Source: Euphorbia lathyris (taxonomy: Eukaryota > Streptophyta > Magnoliopsida > Malpighiales > Euphorbiaceae). Taken from it: a DNA stretch of 64,000 nt. Both the position numbers and the translations under genes were made by a program. Location of the stretch: the NCBI RefSeq assembly GCF_963576675.1, contig NC_088910.1:109520807-109584806 (forward strand), read 5' to 3'. Every line of letters begins with the position of its first letter. The stretch's first letter is position 1. Below the pieces are notes generated by a model that did no database searches, was not told where the DNA came from, and saw only the letters and a list, made by a program, of their open reading frames with translations. This document shows positions 32,446-41,850 of this stretch, piece by piece.

Positions 32446-33408
32446 ATGAATTGGCAAGAAAAAGTCGAGTGGCAAGCTCAAAAGTTTACTATCCCATCAA
32501 GACAATACATTCATACCCTGGAGAATGAGGCTCCCAATCCCTCCATGGCCGACTTAAATGAGAAAATGGATATCTTGATGGCAAATCTGAGCCTCAACAC
32601 CAATGAAAGTGTAAGTTTTGTGGGTAATCACCAAAGGTATAATTCTAACCCCAATTCTTACAGCTTTTATGGTAGTGATTGGAGGAGACCTCAACACTCA
32701 AATCTGTCCTACGGGAACCCTAACATATTGAGGCCTCCAAATAGGTTTGTTAATGAGCACAGGGAAAACGAATTGGGAATGTTCCCTTACGAACAAGCAA
32801 GCCAAGTTCCTCCACAACCCTCTAGCTCACGAGATGAGGTGCTGTCCCTTTTGAAAGGAATATCAGCCCGACTTACAATCAACGAGGAGGTTTGCAAGGA
32901 CTTGAGCAACCAACTGGCTCAAATAAACCAAGAGATGCAAAAGCAATCCCGAGATGCTCTCCCAAGCATAAAGGAAAACATAGAAATCCCACAAAGGGGA
33001 TCAGCTCAAGCCATCTCTTTGAGGAATGACAAAAAGGTAGAACCAAGTCCACTATCACATGCATCACTCGAGGTAAGTGAAGAACCGGAAGCGGTAAGCA
33101 ACCCCGGTTCAAAATCTGAAATTCTAAATCATGTGGTAGAGATAAAAGATCAAATCAAAACTTGTGTATCTCAAGTACCTTTTCCTCAAACATTAGAAAA
33201 GTTTAGGTTTGTTTCATGCTCAGAAGTTTTCATTCTCTTCGACCTACCAAGAGAATCCAAAAGGGAGCAAACCAAACTTTTTCATAATATGTTTAAATTC
33301 GGCCTCCTGCTTTCATTAAACTTATTAGAGGCTCTTAATCCGTTTTGTAGGTACGGATTATTTATTCAGGAATTTGAATTCCTAACACGAGTAGAAGCAT
33401 ACACCTAG
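32446..33408 (+). CDS. Gag-like C-terminal protein of element C, core and knuckle missing
   Basis: An open frame of 320 codons. It starts MNWQEKVEWQAQKFTIPSRQ, the same place where element A's gag has QWQEDRLAG. It follows the A gag tail: MADLNEKMDILMANLSLNTN, NHQRYNSNPNSYSFYGSDW, NLSYGNPNILRPPNRF and VLSLLKGISARLTINEEVC. The retrotransposon gag core (TWYHSL-type region) and the CCHC knuckle are both absent, so this is an internal-deletion gag. The later part (FPQTLEKFRFVSC, LFHNMFKFGLLLSLNLLEAL) is of unknown nature. The frame being open over 960 bp in a non-autonomous element hints at youth or selection. It cannot package alone by known rules. Confidence 0.6.
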   Translation: MNWQEKVEWQAQKFTIPSRQYIHTLENEAPNPSMADLNEKMDILMANLSLNTNESVSFVGNHQRYNSNPNSYSFYGSDWRRPQHSNLSYGNPNILRPPNRFVNEHRENELGMFPYEQASQVPPQPSSSRDEVLSLLKGISARLTINEEVCKDLSNQLAQINQEMQKQSRDALPSIKENIEIPQRGSAQAISLRNDKKVEPSPLSHASLEVSEEPEAVSNPGSKSEILNHVVEIKDQIKTCVSQVPFPQTLEKFRFVSCSEVFILFDLPRESKREQTKLFHNMFKFGLLLSLNLLEALNPFCRYGLFIQEFEFLTRVEAYT

Positions 33409-35425
33409 GCGGGAATTCTATGTCGAGCTCACCGACTATAACGTAGCGCTTCTTGGGAGGCAACCCAAGTTTTAATAAAACTTTTCAGGTTTGTTTTATT
33501 TAGATTATACATTGATCTCTTAGTTTAGTCTTTTTAGTTTTCTTTTACGTTTTTTTTAAGTGTTCGTTTAAAAAAAAAAAATAATAATAAATAAATATTT
33601 TTTTTAGTTGTTTAGTTTTCTTTTATTTTTATTTTTATTAAGTTTTCAGGTTTAAAAAAAAAAAATTGGCCCCAGGAGGCCCAGCCTGCCGCTGGGCACT
33701 GCGCCCAGCCCGCCGCTGGGCACTGCTGCCCAGCGGCGGTGCTCGGCCGCGATAAGGAATTTTTTCGAGATTTTTTTTTTTTTTTTAAATCCCGAACGAA
33801 GCTGAAATAAATAAATAAATAAATAAATAAAAAAAAAAAATTTGCCACCGCAAATCGTCAAGCTTTTGCGATTGCGATAAAATCCGTAAGTTTTCTTCTC
33901 CACCATAACTTTTTACACTCGTACTTCATGATTTATGATGCAATGTTGGAACTTATTGCATAATTTTAGTGTGAGGAGGAGGGGTAGACAAACTTACAAA
34001 AAATTGTATAAATTTTTAATTTTTGTTGCGTCGTGTCTAGTTTAGGTTTGCGTTTTGGTGTTTTGTTTATGTTTTTGCATGTTTAGGACCTAAAACCGTG
34101 AACCTCCTTCGAATCTGAACTTCGTTATTTGTCTTTGAGGGCTGAGAACCGAATCTAAAATTGCATGACAACTAGTTTAGGTGTAGGACACAACTCTTGT
34201 ATCTGTAAAAGCATGAGCTAAGGTTTGCATTTAGACCCTACTTTTGAAGAAATGCTAAAATCATTACTTAGGTAGATAATTTAAGAATTGAAGGCATGTG
34301 ATGTTAAACTTGAGTTTGGGGAAAACTAGTAAACACAAAATTGAAACCCAAAGAATTGTGAGCTGAATTTGAGCCTAAGAGCGAACATCGAAAAGCTCTT
34401 TTTCTTGACATTTTTGTGTGAATGCTTTGACTTGTGGAAGATTACAGATTTTTCACCTAATACTGTGTTGAACCTACATGCAATGATTTGAGATGATAAA
34501 CGATGAATCAGCCTCATTAGAATTAACCTTTTCTTTACCTTATTTTCTCTTTTTCATTCACTCTAGGAAGCCCCTTTGAGCCGACATTTTTGTAGTTTGT
34601 AGATTTTTTTTCGTTCTAACCCGTTTTTGCGAACCACAACTTGGTTCGCTACTTAACCTTTGTTTTTGCAAAGCTCGAATTGAGCCTTTGTTTTTCTCTA
34701 GCGCTTTATCGTTGTTTATGGCATTATAGTAGCAAGCCAAAAGGCTAAGAGGTGAATGAGCATCACTATCCCAAAAGAAAAAAAAAAAAAATCACAAAAA
34801 AGAGAAAAGAAAAGAGACGAACAAAAGGGAAGAACTTCATTCCCCAGTTCCTAAAAATAAAAACGTCTCAAAAAGAAATCCAAAATAAGGGATGAATAAA
34901 AAGCTCAGTCACTCCGTATTTGCTAAAGCCATTTTAACCTTGTTTTTGTAGCGCTAGAGCTTTTAACCTTTGTTGTACCTTTAACCCTCTAACCACATTA
35001 CAACCCCAATTAGAGGCTGTTTTTTTGATATCATCGGAGTCATGTAGCATAGTAGAGGAACTCGGATGAACGTGCAAAATCAGCGTAATCCTAAGCAAGA
35101 ACATAAGCCGAGAGTAAACACCTTAGCCACCAAAAATTGTGTGAATGAGTGAACTACCTATGGTGAGGTGTTTTACTTAGCAATCCCCTTAAACTCGTTT
35201 AATTGAACATGTGTCCATTTGCTTAAAACTATGACCCATGATAATTGAAATGCGGCTTTTGGATATCGTGTCTCTACTTTGTTTTTCCGAATCCATGTAA
35301 TTACAGATGTTCGAAGTTGTGTCAAGCACCCAGTCAAACCGGGAGGTTTTCTAGCTTGCTTGTGGTGGCGGGATTAGTTTTTTAGTTTACTTGGGGACAA
35401 GTAAAGTTTTAAGTGCGAGGAGGTT
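33409..35425 (+). other. Element C 3' non-coding region
   Basis: No gene. It opens with a small hairpin CTTGGG-AGGCAA-CCCAAG (33452-33469), followed by A/T homopolymers. A GC-rich patch of CCGCTGGGC/GCCCAGC repeats lies at 33668-33745. A long AT-rich stretch follows, including ACTTGGGGACAAGT (35390) and the polypurine tract before the 3' LTR. Confidence 0.7.
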
Positions 35426-37150
35426 TGATAGGGGTCAAAAACCCCTATCTTTGGGTACGGTTTTAGGACGGTTTTTAGAGTAATTTGGTTAATAAGCGAG
35501 CAATTCTCGCATTTAAATGCTTTTGTGTGAGTTAGTTAGAAATTGGAAACGTTCTATTTACTTTTCGTTGTTTAGGCTCGTTTTGTGATCAATTTAGGCA
35601 AATACGGCCGAAATAACATGCATATTAGAATTCCGTTATCTTTTGAAGCTAATTGGTCCGTCAAAAGTCGCACCAAACGAAGCGTTTGCTCAAAATAAGC
35701 GATTGACGGATCAATTTGGCTTTTAGACTAATGTTTCCTGGAGTTTTTATGCGTGTGCAGGTGTAAGTTCGGACGAAAAAGGGTATAGAAGTCATCCGGC
35801 ACGGATCGAGCGCGTTTCGGGCGAAAACGCTCGGCGAGCAGGACCCCCCGGCAGCCGCTCGGCGAATTGAGCATCGGCACGCAGCCCGGGCAGCAGCCCA
35901 GGCACTGCCCAGGCACTGCCCAGGCACTGTGCCTGCTCGTCGAGCAGGCAGTGCCTGCTCGCCGAGCAGGAAGTGCCTGCTCGCCGAGCAGGCCACCAGG
36001 CGCCTGCTCGGCGAGCAGGGGCTGCTCGTCGCAATTCTGCTCGGCGAGCAGCCTTTCCTGCTCGGCGAGCAGACCTGCGGGAATTGGTCAAAAAGACCAA
36101 TTCCGCCCCCACGAAGCCACGTTCGGCCCCACATCTTCCTACACCAACAAGGACACGAAATTAGGTCAAAACGAGACCCGAGACGCGGCTATAAATAGGA
36201 ATTTCCAATTGTAAATTAGATATCTTTTGTTTTTGTAATTTTCTTATCTTCCACCTCGAGAAATCCTCTCCACCTCCTCCAAAAACGTTCAAACCTCCAT
36301 TGAAGACGCCTCCAAAGCTCCATTCACCGAGGATTGCTCGAGCTCCATCCTTAAGTCCTAGGAAGACGCCTGCATTGGTTGACAGGTTCCCTGAAAGGGA
36401 TTTTTCTTCTTTTATAACTTGTTTATCCTATGATACATGCTATGAATCTTAAGCTTATTGTAACTTCGTGACAATGTTCTCCATCTTTGATTAATATAAT
36501 AGTTTTGTTTCTTCAATTGTTTTAATGCTTTGAATCTTTGTCTTACGCTTTGTTTGATTGGTTTAACTCATTCGATAATCCCAAAATCAAGTTGGCACAT
36601 ATTGCGAGCTGAATCTGACCTAGTCAGTGCCTATAGGATTGACGACCCTATAGAAGATTAAGCCCAAATTACTGAGCCTTAGAGCTAGTTTCGGCCTTAC
36701 AAGGGAATCACGAACTAGGAACTTTAGGAGGATAGGTCGGGTTAATTGCCTCGAACATAAGTGACTTAGATTTTAATTCAATTGTTTAAACAATCTATTT
36801 CCATTATCATCGTATCCCTCCATGATCCTTTAGATGATTGCATTGACAAAAGATCACTTAGGAGTAGTTTAACTTAATTAGGGGTAGAGTAATTTAGTTA
36901 GGGTTAGAATAACTTAGTCAGAATTAGATAATCTAGTTAGGATTAGTGCAAACCAACCTAGGAGTAGATTAATTAAACAAAACCAACTCAAACCCCTTAA
37001 GCCTAGATAACATCCGAGACTTAGTAATTCGGTACTTGCAGAAATAAATCATGTGGACGATAACCTGGACTTAAACCCAGAAATTTATTACTTGATAACG
37101 ACGGGGTACACTTATCCCTCAGATCGGGTTCTTCGCAAGAATCCGCATCA
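35426..37150 (+). repeat. Element C 3' LTR
   Basis: 1725 bp, the near-identical partner of 30465-32227, followed by GGATG. Confidence 0.96.
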
Positions 37151-37676
37151 GGATGCGCCTCGCGTGTTTGAGTTTCTGAGATTTTATTGCTTGAAGAACT
37201 TCCTTACACGCCTCGCGTGTAAAGTGGTACGTCCCGCGTAGGGTAGTTGACTCAGGGAGACCATGCATTCTGACTCTCAGGATTAGGCTTATCATTTCTT
37301 ATACATGTTCCACGCCCCGCGTCGTGGTTGATACGCCTCGCGTATTGGTGACTAGATTCCACATGGTGTCTGTGGATTGCTCAATTATTTCTGACCAAAT
37401 GTTCCACGCCCTGCATAAAGGGAGGTACGCCCCGCGTATGTTGGTGGAATTTCATTCCTTGCTTGTACCTGAAACACAATTCTCGAGAGCCGAGTTAGCT
37501 TGACGTTTTTATTTTCTAAATTAATCAAAAATAGGGAAAATTAACCGTAAGTACGGAATTTATTTTTATTTCGTTAATTTATTTAAAACACTCTATTTTT
37601 GCAATTAAACTTATTTATTTTATCTAAAACTAAACCGTAAATCACGCTAAAAGATAGGGACGAAACACCCCTATCA
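37151..37676 (-). repeat. Element A 5' LTR (right), second segment
   Basis: Continues the A LTR after element C and ends CCCTATCA, followed by TTCCC. It has its own indels in the palindrome cluster relative to the left LTR: it gains a GTAAAGTGGTACGTCCC block and lacks the segment around 13960-14025. Confidence 0.93.
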
Positions 37677-37681
37677 TTCCC

Positions 37682-38115
37682 CTCCACACCTCCAGTTGTA
37701 AGAACATGCATAAACTTGTTAACACACATAAATCAGTTCATATATTTGTAAATACACTCATGATATTACTATTGTTCGCAGGTAATATTCAGGACCAAAA
37801 TTTATCATCCTAATATCGGTCCCTTGGGGCATGTTTCTATGCCCCAGCTACTTGATCGCCCTGCCCATAGTATTGCCACAATAAGATGTAAATCCATGTA
37901 TTTTTTACCCGTAAATTTATCTATTCATGTTTGGGGTCTAGTTTATCTACTCATGTTTGGGGTCTAATTTAATTTATCTATGCATTTTATAGCTGCTGTG
38001 GAATATTTATGGACTGCTGGTAGAGCCTTTCATTGAGGGGCCATTTCCTGGCCGAGCGCGAATTGCTGAACGATACATCAGGAGATGGGCTGAAGAGCAT
38101 GCAATGGATATATGA
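37682..38115 (+). pseudogene. E2-like gene, rest of exon 1 and exons 2-3, catalytic Cys replaced by Ser
   Basis: After the TTCCC duplication exon 1 resumes (STPPV to 37697, GTAAG donor). Exon 2 (37782-37887) reads VIFRTKIYHPNIGPLGHVSM, PQLLDRPAHSIATIR. Exon 3 (37993-38115) reads LLWNIYGLLVEPF, GRARIAERYIRRWAEEHAMD and stops. This is the second half of the E2 fold: the KIYHPN tripeptide region is present, but the catalytic cysteine position (family NG-x-IC-L) is GHVSMPQL, serine for cysteine. The exon 2 to exon 3 phase does not match with the best splice sites, so the tail may be frameshifted. An inactive E2 variant, or simple decay after capture, would both explain this. Confidence 0.72.
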
Positions 38116-38119
38116 TGTG

Positions 38120-38690
38120 CAAATAGCAAGCAAGGGGGGCATTATGATGTGACGTGCGAATAGCGTACAAGGGGGGCATGATGTGCGAATAGCAAGGAAA
38201 TTTGGATGCTGGACAACCATTGAGTTAGATGGTATGGACAGTGGGCATAGAACCAATCTTGAAGAACAGAATGATTACTGATTACAAATGTACTTGGTAA
38301 TCAATCTGATCTTCAATGTTGGCTCCATGCCCCTCTAGTATTCGACGCCATTTAACTTTGATGGTTCCCCATCATCCCGATATCCTTGTTTACCATTTGC
38401 ACATTCTTGAAGCAAGGAGATTTTGATGCTAAAGAAATAATGGAGCTGGATGGTGTGGACTACTGGATGGGCATGGAGCCAATCTAGAAGAACAGAATGA
38501 TTACTGATTACAAATGTACTTGGTAATCAATCTGATCTTCAATATTGGCTCCATGCCCCTCCAGTACTCCACTCCATCCATCCAGCTCCAGTGTTTCTTT
38601 AGCATCAAAATCTCCTTTCTAATCGCGCATCACGCCCCCCCTTGTACGCTATTCGCACGTCACATCATAATACCCCTCTTGCACGCTATC
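38120..38690. repeat. Two adjacent imperfect palindromes in CACTA-1
   Basis: The arm GATGTGACGTGCGAATAGCG (around 38134-38153) returns inverted at about 38645-38668. Block 38220-38282 (ACCAATCTTGAAGAACAGAA) is mirrored at 38295-38330, and 38418-38513 is mirrored at 38522-38625. The centre GATTACAAATGTACTTGGTA occurs at both 38280 and 38509. The structure looks like a duplicated hairpin unit. Confidence 0.75.
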
Positions 38691-39601
38691 CTTTTTTGAT
38701 AGGCAATACAAAGTAGACAACTTATTCAAGTAGACATATATATGTATATTCAAGTGGATTATAACATGCTATAACAAAGTAGTCAACTTATTCGTTTATG
38801 TCTATTAAATTGAATCAGTTCTACTTCCTAACACATAACATGCTAAATTGATATGAAACATATGTCTATTCTTGAATCAGTTACTTCATAAACAGAACAT
38901 AAAACAAGCCAACATATGTCTCATCAACATAACTCATGTTAAAATAGAAAAGAATCAGGCAAGTTCATCATTTTCAGCTTTAAGAGTATGCATGATCAGC
39001 TACCTTCCTAAACATAATATCAAGTTCATAACTTATGCTGATAGCATCGAAAACCCATCAACATCCTGAATGGTTTCAATCAGATAACAAGCCAAGTGGA
39101 AGCTATATTGTAAACTTATCTCATCACCATCCTGAATGGTTTCATAACATTTTTAGCTTTAAGAGTATGCCTAACATGTTATAACAAATAGACAACTTAT
39201 TCGTGCATATCTAAAACTTGTTCTCATAGCATTATAAAGCCACCACTATGTACCTGCCACTTGGATTGTACAGTTCATGATGAAGTTAGCATGGTGATGA
39301 AGTGTATGATACTATCACCACAAGCTTAGTCATAAACTTGTGTTGTTAGAATCATACAACTTCATCACCATGTTAAACACTTTTCCATAAGCATAACAAG
39401 CCAAGTGACATGATACATAGTAATGGAGATTTAGGAGTATGCCTAACATGCTATAACAAGTAGACAACTTATTCAAGTGAACATGCTATAACAAGCATAC
39501 AACTTATTCCTTACTTATCATCATATGTCATGTTCAAATAAAAAAGAGAAAGGTGATATCAATTAGCCTAAATTTACCTTTTAATACATGCTTCATACAT
39601 G
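38691..39601. other. CACTA-1 interior, no gene seen
   Basis: AT-rich DNA with loosely repeated ACATGCTATAACAAGTAGACAACTTATTC motif fragments (about 38766, 39178, 39448, 39480). No coding frame. Confidence 0.5.
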
Positions 39602-40400
39602 CTCAATGACCCTTTTACAATGTTCCTCTAATACTTGATGCATGATTAATAAGCTACATGCCCAAATGAACAATCGTACACATACTCATACAGAACATCA
39701 AACATAAACATCAACAGAACATCATACATAAACATGTTTCATACACATACACATACTCAATCACTTCTAGCAGTATAACTCATAGGTGTAAGAGTAGTGC
39801 CAATCACAATGAACATTCAAAGCTTTAGAGTATGCCTAATCAGCCACATGCTTAATGACCCTTTTACAATGTTCCTCTAATACTTGATGCATGATTAATA
39901 AGCTACATGCCCAAATGAACAATCGTACACATACTCATACAGAACCTCAAACATAAACATCAACAGAACATCATACATAAACATGTTTTATACACATACA
40001 CATACTCAATCACTTCTAGCAGTATAACTCATAGGTGTAAGAGTAGTGCCAATCACAATGAACATTCAAAGCTTTAGAGTATGCCTAATCAGCCACATGC
40101 TCAATGACCCTTTTACAATGTTCCTCTAATACTTGATGCATGATTAATAAGCTACATGCCCAAATGAACAATCGTACACATACTCATACAGAACCTCAAA
40201 CATAAACATCAACAGAACATCATACATAAACATGTTTCATACACATACACATACTCAATCACTTCTAGCAGTATAACTCATAGGTGTAAGAGTAGTGCCA
40301 ATCTCAAAGAACATTCAAAGCTTTAGAGTATGCCTAATCAGGCACATGCTTAATAATCATTCATACATGAACTCAATGAGTCCTAGATTCCAAAACAGTA
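39602..40400. repeat. 249-bp tandem repeat, three full copies plus a partial
   Basis: Copies start at 39602, 39851 and 40100 (CTCAATGACCCTTTTACAAT or CTTAATGACC...), and a fourth decayed start is at 40349. The exact 249-bp period and the few differences indicate recent unequal exchange or replication slippage. Confidence 0.95.
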
Positions 40401-41059
40401 CATTAAACATACACAAGCACTTCTAAAGGCATGACCAATCAGTTCAGACCAACTTAACATTAATATATATTCAGTAAGTTAAAGAAATCTTCCCATATGC
40501 TAAAGGCATGAACCGATTGACAATCTCTTCAGTCAGCCTTCGCATGTAGCATTCTTACTATCCCTGCAAATATTATGTTCAAATAAAAAGAAATCAAAAC
40601 ATCTTCAGCAACCGGCAATGTATTACCCTAGGTTAAAAAAGATAATGACCCAAGAATTTCATCGGTGAATCTAACAATGAATATAATAAAATCAGTATCT
40701 AAATGAGAGATCTAACCCTTTAAATCATAGCTCTGAAAATCAATATATCCTTATTCCAGCTGCTGAAATCGACATACACAAAAGTAAATCGAATGAGGAA
40801 AAGAGAGAGTAAGGAATAATGCCAATCAATAGATACTTACCAGTACCGTGTTTATAGCTCACCCAGTGATTGCATGTTCAAATCAGCCATGGCGATAGAG
40901 AGGGATGAGAGGGATGAAGCTCCTAAAATTTGGGGATTGACCGCGTAAGTGAAATTTCATTTGCCGCTTTTTTGTTTTCGGCAAACAATGACATTCATTT
41001 ATTATAAGTGTCATCTGTTGAGTAAGTGAAATTTAACGAAACCGCGCATTTTCTTTGGA
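40401..41059. other. CACTA-1 interior, exon-like scraps only
   Basis: No gene is supported. A plus-strand start MAIERDERDEAPKIWGLT at 40889 before a GTAAGT donor looks like a captured first exon (family uncertain), and a minus-strand scrap lies near 40500-40565. Neither can be extended. Confidence 0.3.
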
Positions 41060-41224
41060 TAACATGATTATGTAATCGTAATGTCATCTGAGAATCGAGC
41101 GCATTTTTTATTTCGCTTTCAGATGACATACAGTTAAAATACTGTCACGAAAAATATTCAGATGACACGAAAACAAATGTCTGTCATGTATCTTGTGTCA
41201 TGTGAAAGGGAAAATGGCATAGTG
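41060..41224 (-). repeat. CACTA-1 right terminal and subterminal repeats
   Basis: Multiple CAGATGACA/TGTCATCTGA motifs ending in AAAATGGCATAGTG at 41211-41224, the inverted partner of the left end, followed by TAA. Confidence 0.8.
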
Positions 41225-41227
41225 TAA

Positions 41228-41345
41228 TGACTTTTACTTCGTCGTTTTCGCAATATGCGAAGTAAAAGTCATGTTCTTAAGCACTATTACCTTCGCAGGC
41301 TTCGCAAATTGTAAAAAATGTGAAGTGGTATATAACATTCAAATA
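41228..41345 (-). repeat. Right arm and loop of the split foldback element
   Basis: Contains the inner palindrome TGACTTTTACTTCG...CGAAGTAAAAGTCA (41228-41270), then the inverted copy of the left arm (CCTTCGCAGGCTTCGCAAAT). Confidence 0.55.
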
Positions 41346-41430
41346 ATAACAACAAGAGTGCAACAATAATTCTAACATTAAAATCATAACATTATCAAAT
41401 AATATGAAATCTTTTTTAGAATTAACTGAT

Positions 41431-41850
41431 CACTAGTACAGAAATGGCCTATGGCCACGATCGTTTAACCTCATTAGCCACGGTTTCGCGACCGTGACCA
41501 AAGGAGGCATGGCAAATGTTTGGCATCTTTAGCCACGGTTGTTCGACTGTGACCAAAGGGGCATTAGGGTCGGTTTTTACATATAACCGACTCTAATGTC
41601 TTATGTTTTGGCCATGGTTGTTATGAAAAACTGTGGTTAAATGGGGTCTTTAACCACGGTCTTTCATAACAATCGACTCCAATGCCCTGATCATTAGAGT
41701 CGGTTGTAAAAAACCCGTGGCTAATGATAAAAGCATTGGAGTCGGTTGTGGAACAACCGACTCCAATGCTCTAATCATTAGAGTCGGTTGTTTTGTAACC
41801 GTGGCTAATGCTTTAAAGCGGCCGACGCAAATCACTCTTTCTGACAGAAT
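41431..41850 (+). mobile_element. CACTA-3: one-ended CACTA remnant
   Basis: Starts CACTAGTACAGAAATG, the same terminal sequence as CACTA-2. Alternating subterminal repeats follow: TTAGCCACGGTT, ATTAGAGTCGGTTGT and their complements. No opposite end was found before 43145, so the element is truncated or its other end lies in diverged sequence. Its repeats differ from those of CACTA-2 although the terminus is shared. Confidence 0.7.

Larger units (their letters stand above)
30465..37150 (+). mobile_element. Element C: young non-autonomous Athila-related LTR element, plus strand
   Basis: LTRs 30465-32227 and 35426-37150 begin TGATAGGGGTC and end CCGCATCA. The GGATG duplication is perfect (30460-30464 and 37151-37155). 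The plus-strand primer-binding site TTTTTGGCGCCGTTGCCGGG starts at 32231. The polypurine segment GTGCGAGGAGGTT precedes 35426. The interior encodes only a gag-like tail (32446-33408). By eye the LTRs differ at roughly a dozen substitutions over 1.7 kb plus a 38-bp length difference in a repeat, so this is probably the youngest insertion in the window. Confidence 0.95.
12712..37676 (-). mobile_element. Element A: Athila-like Gypsy LTR element, non-autonomous, minus strand
   Basis: LTRs at 12712-14451 and 29256-37676 (the latter interrupted by element C) begin TGATGG and end CTATCA. The TTCCC duplication is perfect (12707-12711 and 37677-37681). Beside the right LTR the minus strand reads TTTTTGGCCCCGTTGCCGGG, the primer-binding site style of Athila/Tat elements. 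The polypurine tract CCGAGGAGGTT borders the left LTR. The interior encodes an Athila-type gag (29117 down to 18599, split by element B) and an Athila ORF1-like protein (17524-16313). No protease, RT or integrase is present, so it needed a helper. With its nested elements removed the interior is about 5.7 kb. Confidence 0.92.
11593..41224. mobile_element. CACTA-1: CACTA (En/Spm) transposon swollen by nested insertions
   Basis: The left end is CACTACGCCAAAACC at 11593. The right end, read inward on the other strand, is CACTATGCCATTTTCC at 41224. The 3-bp TAA target duplication (11590-11592, 41225-41227) is the CACTA hallmark. Subterminal copies of TTCAGAYGACA/TGTCATATGAA occur at both ends, as expected for transposase-binding repeats. 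Removing element A leaves about 4.7 kb. No transposase was found. It carries instead a captured E2-like gene, so it was a non-autonomous, gene-carrying CACTA. The alternative, two unrelated CACTA ends, is unlikely given the matching TAA and the rejoined E2 exons. Confidence 0.9.

Noticed and set aside
38120..38690. A CRISPR-like or prokaryotic repeat array
   Set aside because: The repeats are inverted and imperfect inside a plant transposon; there are no regular spacers or cas genes.
40889..40950. Captured NUDIX hydrolase first exon
   Set aside because: EAPKIWGLT hints at that family, but the piece is about 20 codons and cannot be extended, so it is not called.
11593..41224. CACTA-1 transposase gene
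   Set aside because: No stretch in the 4.7 kb of its own sequence resembles a TnpD/TnpA-type protein; only captured fragments were seen.
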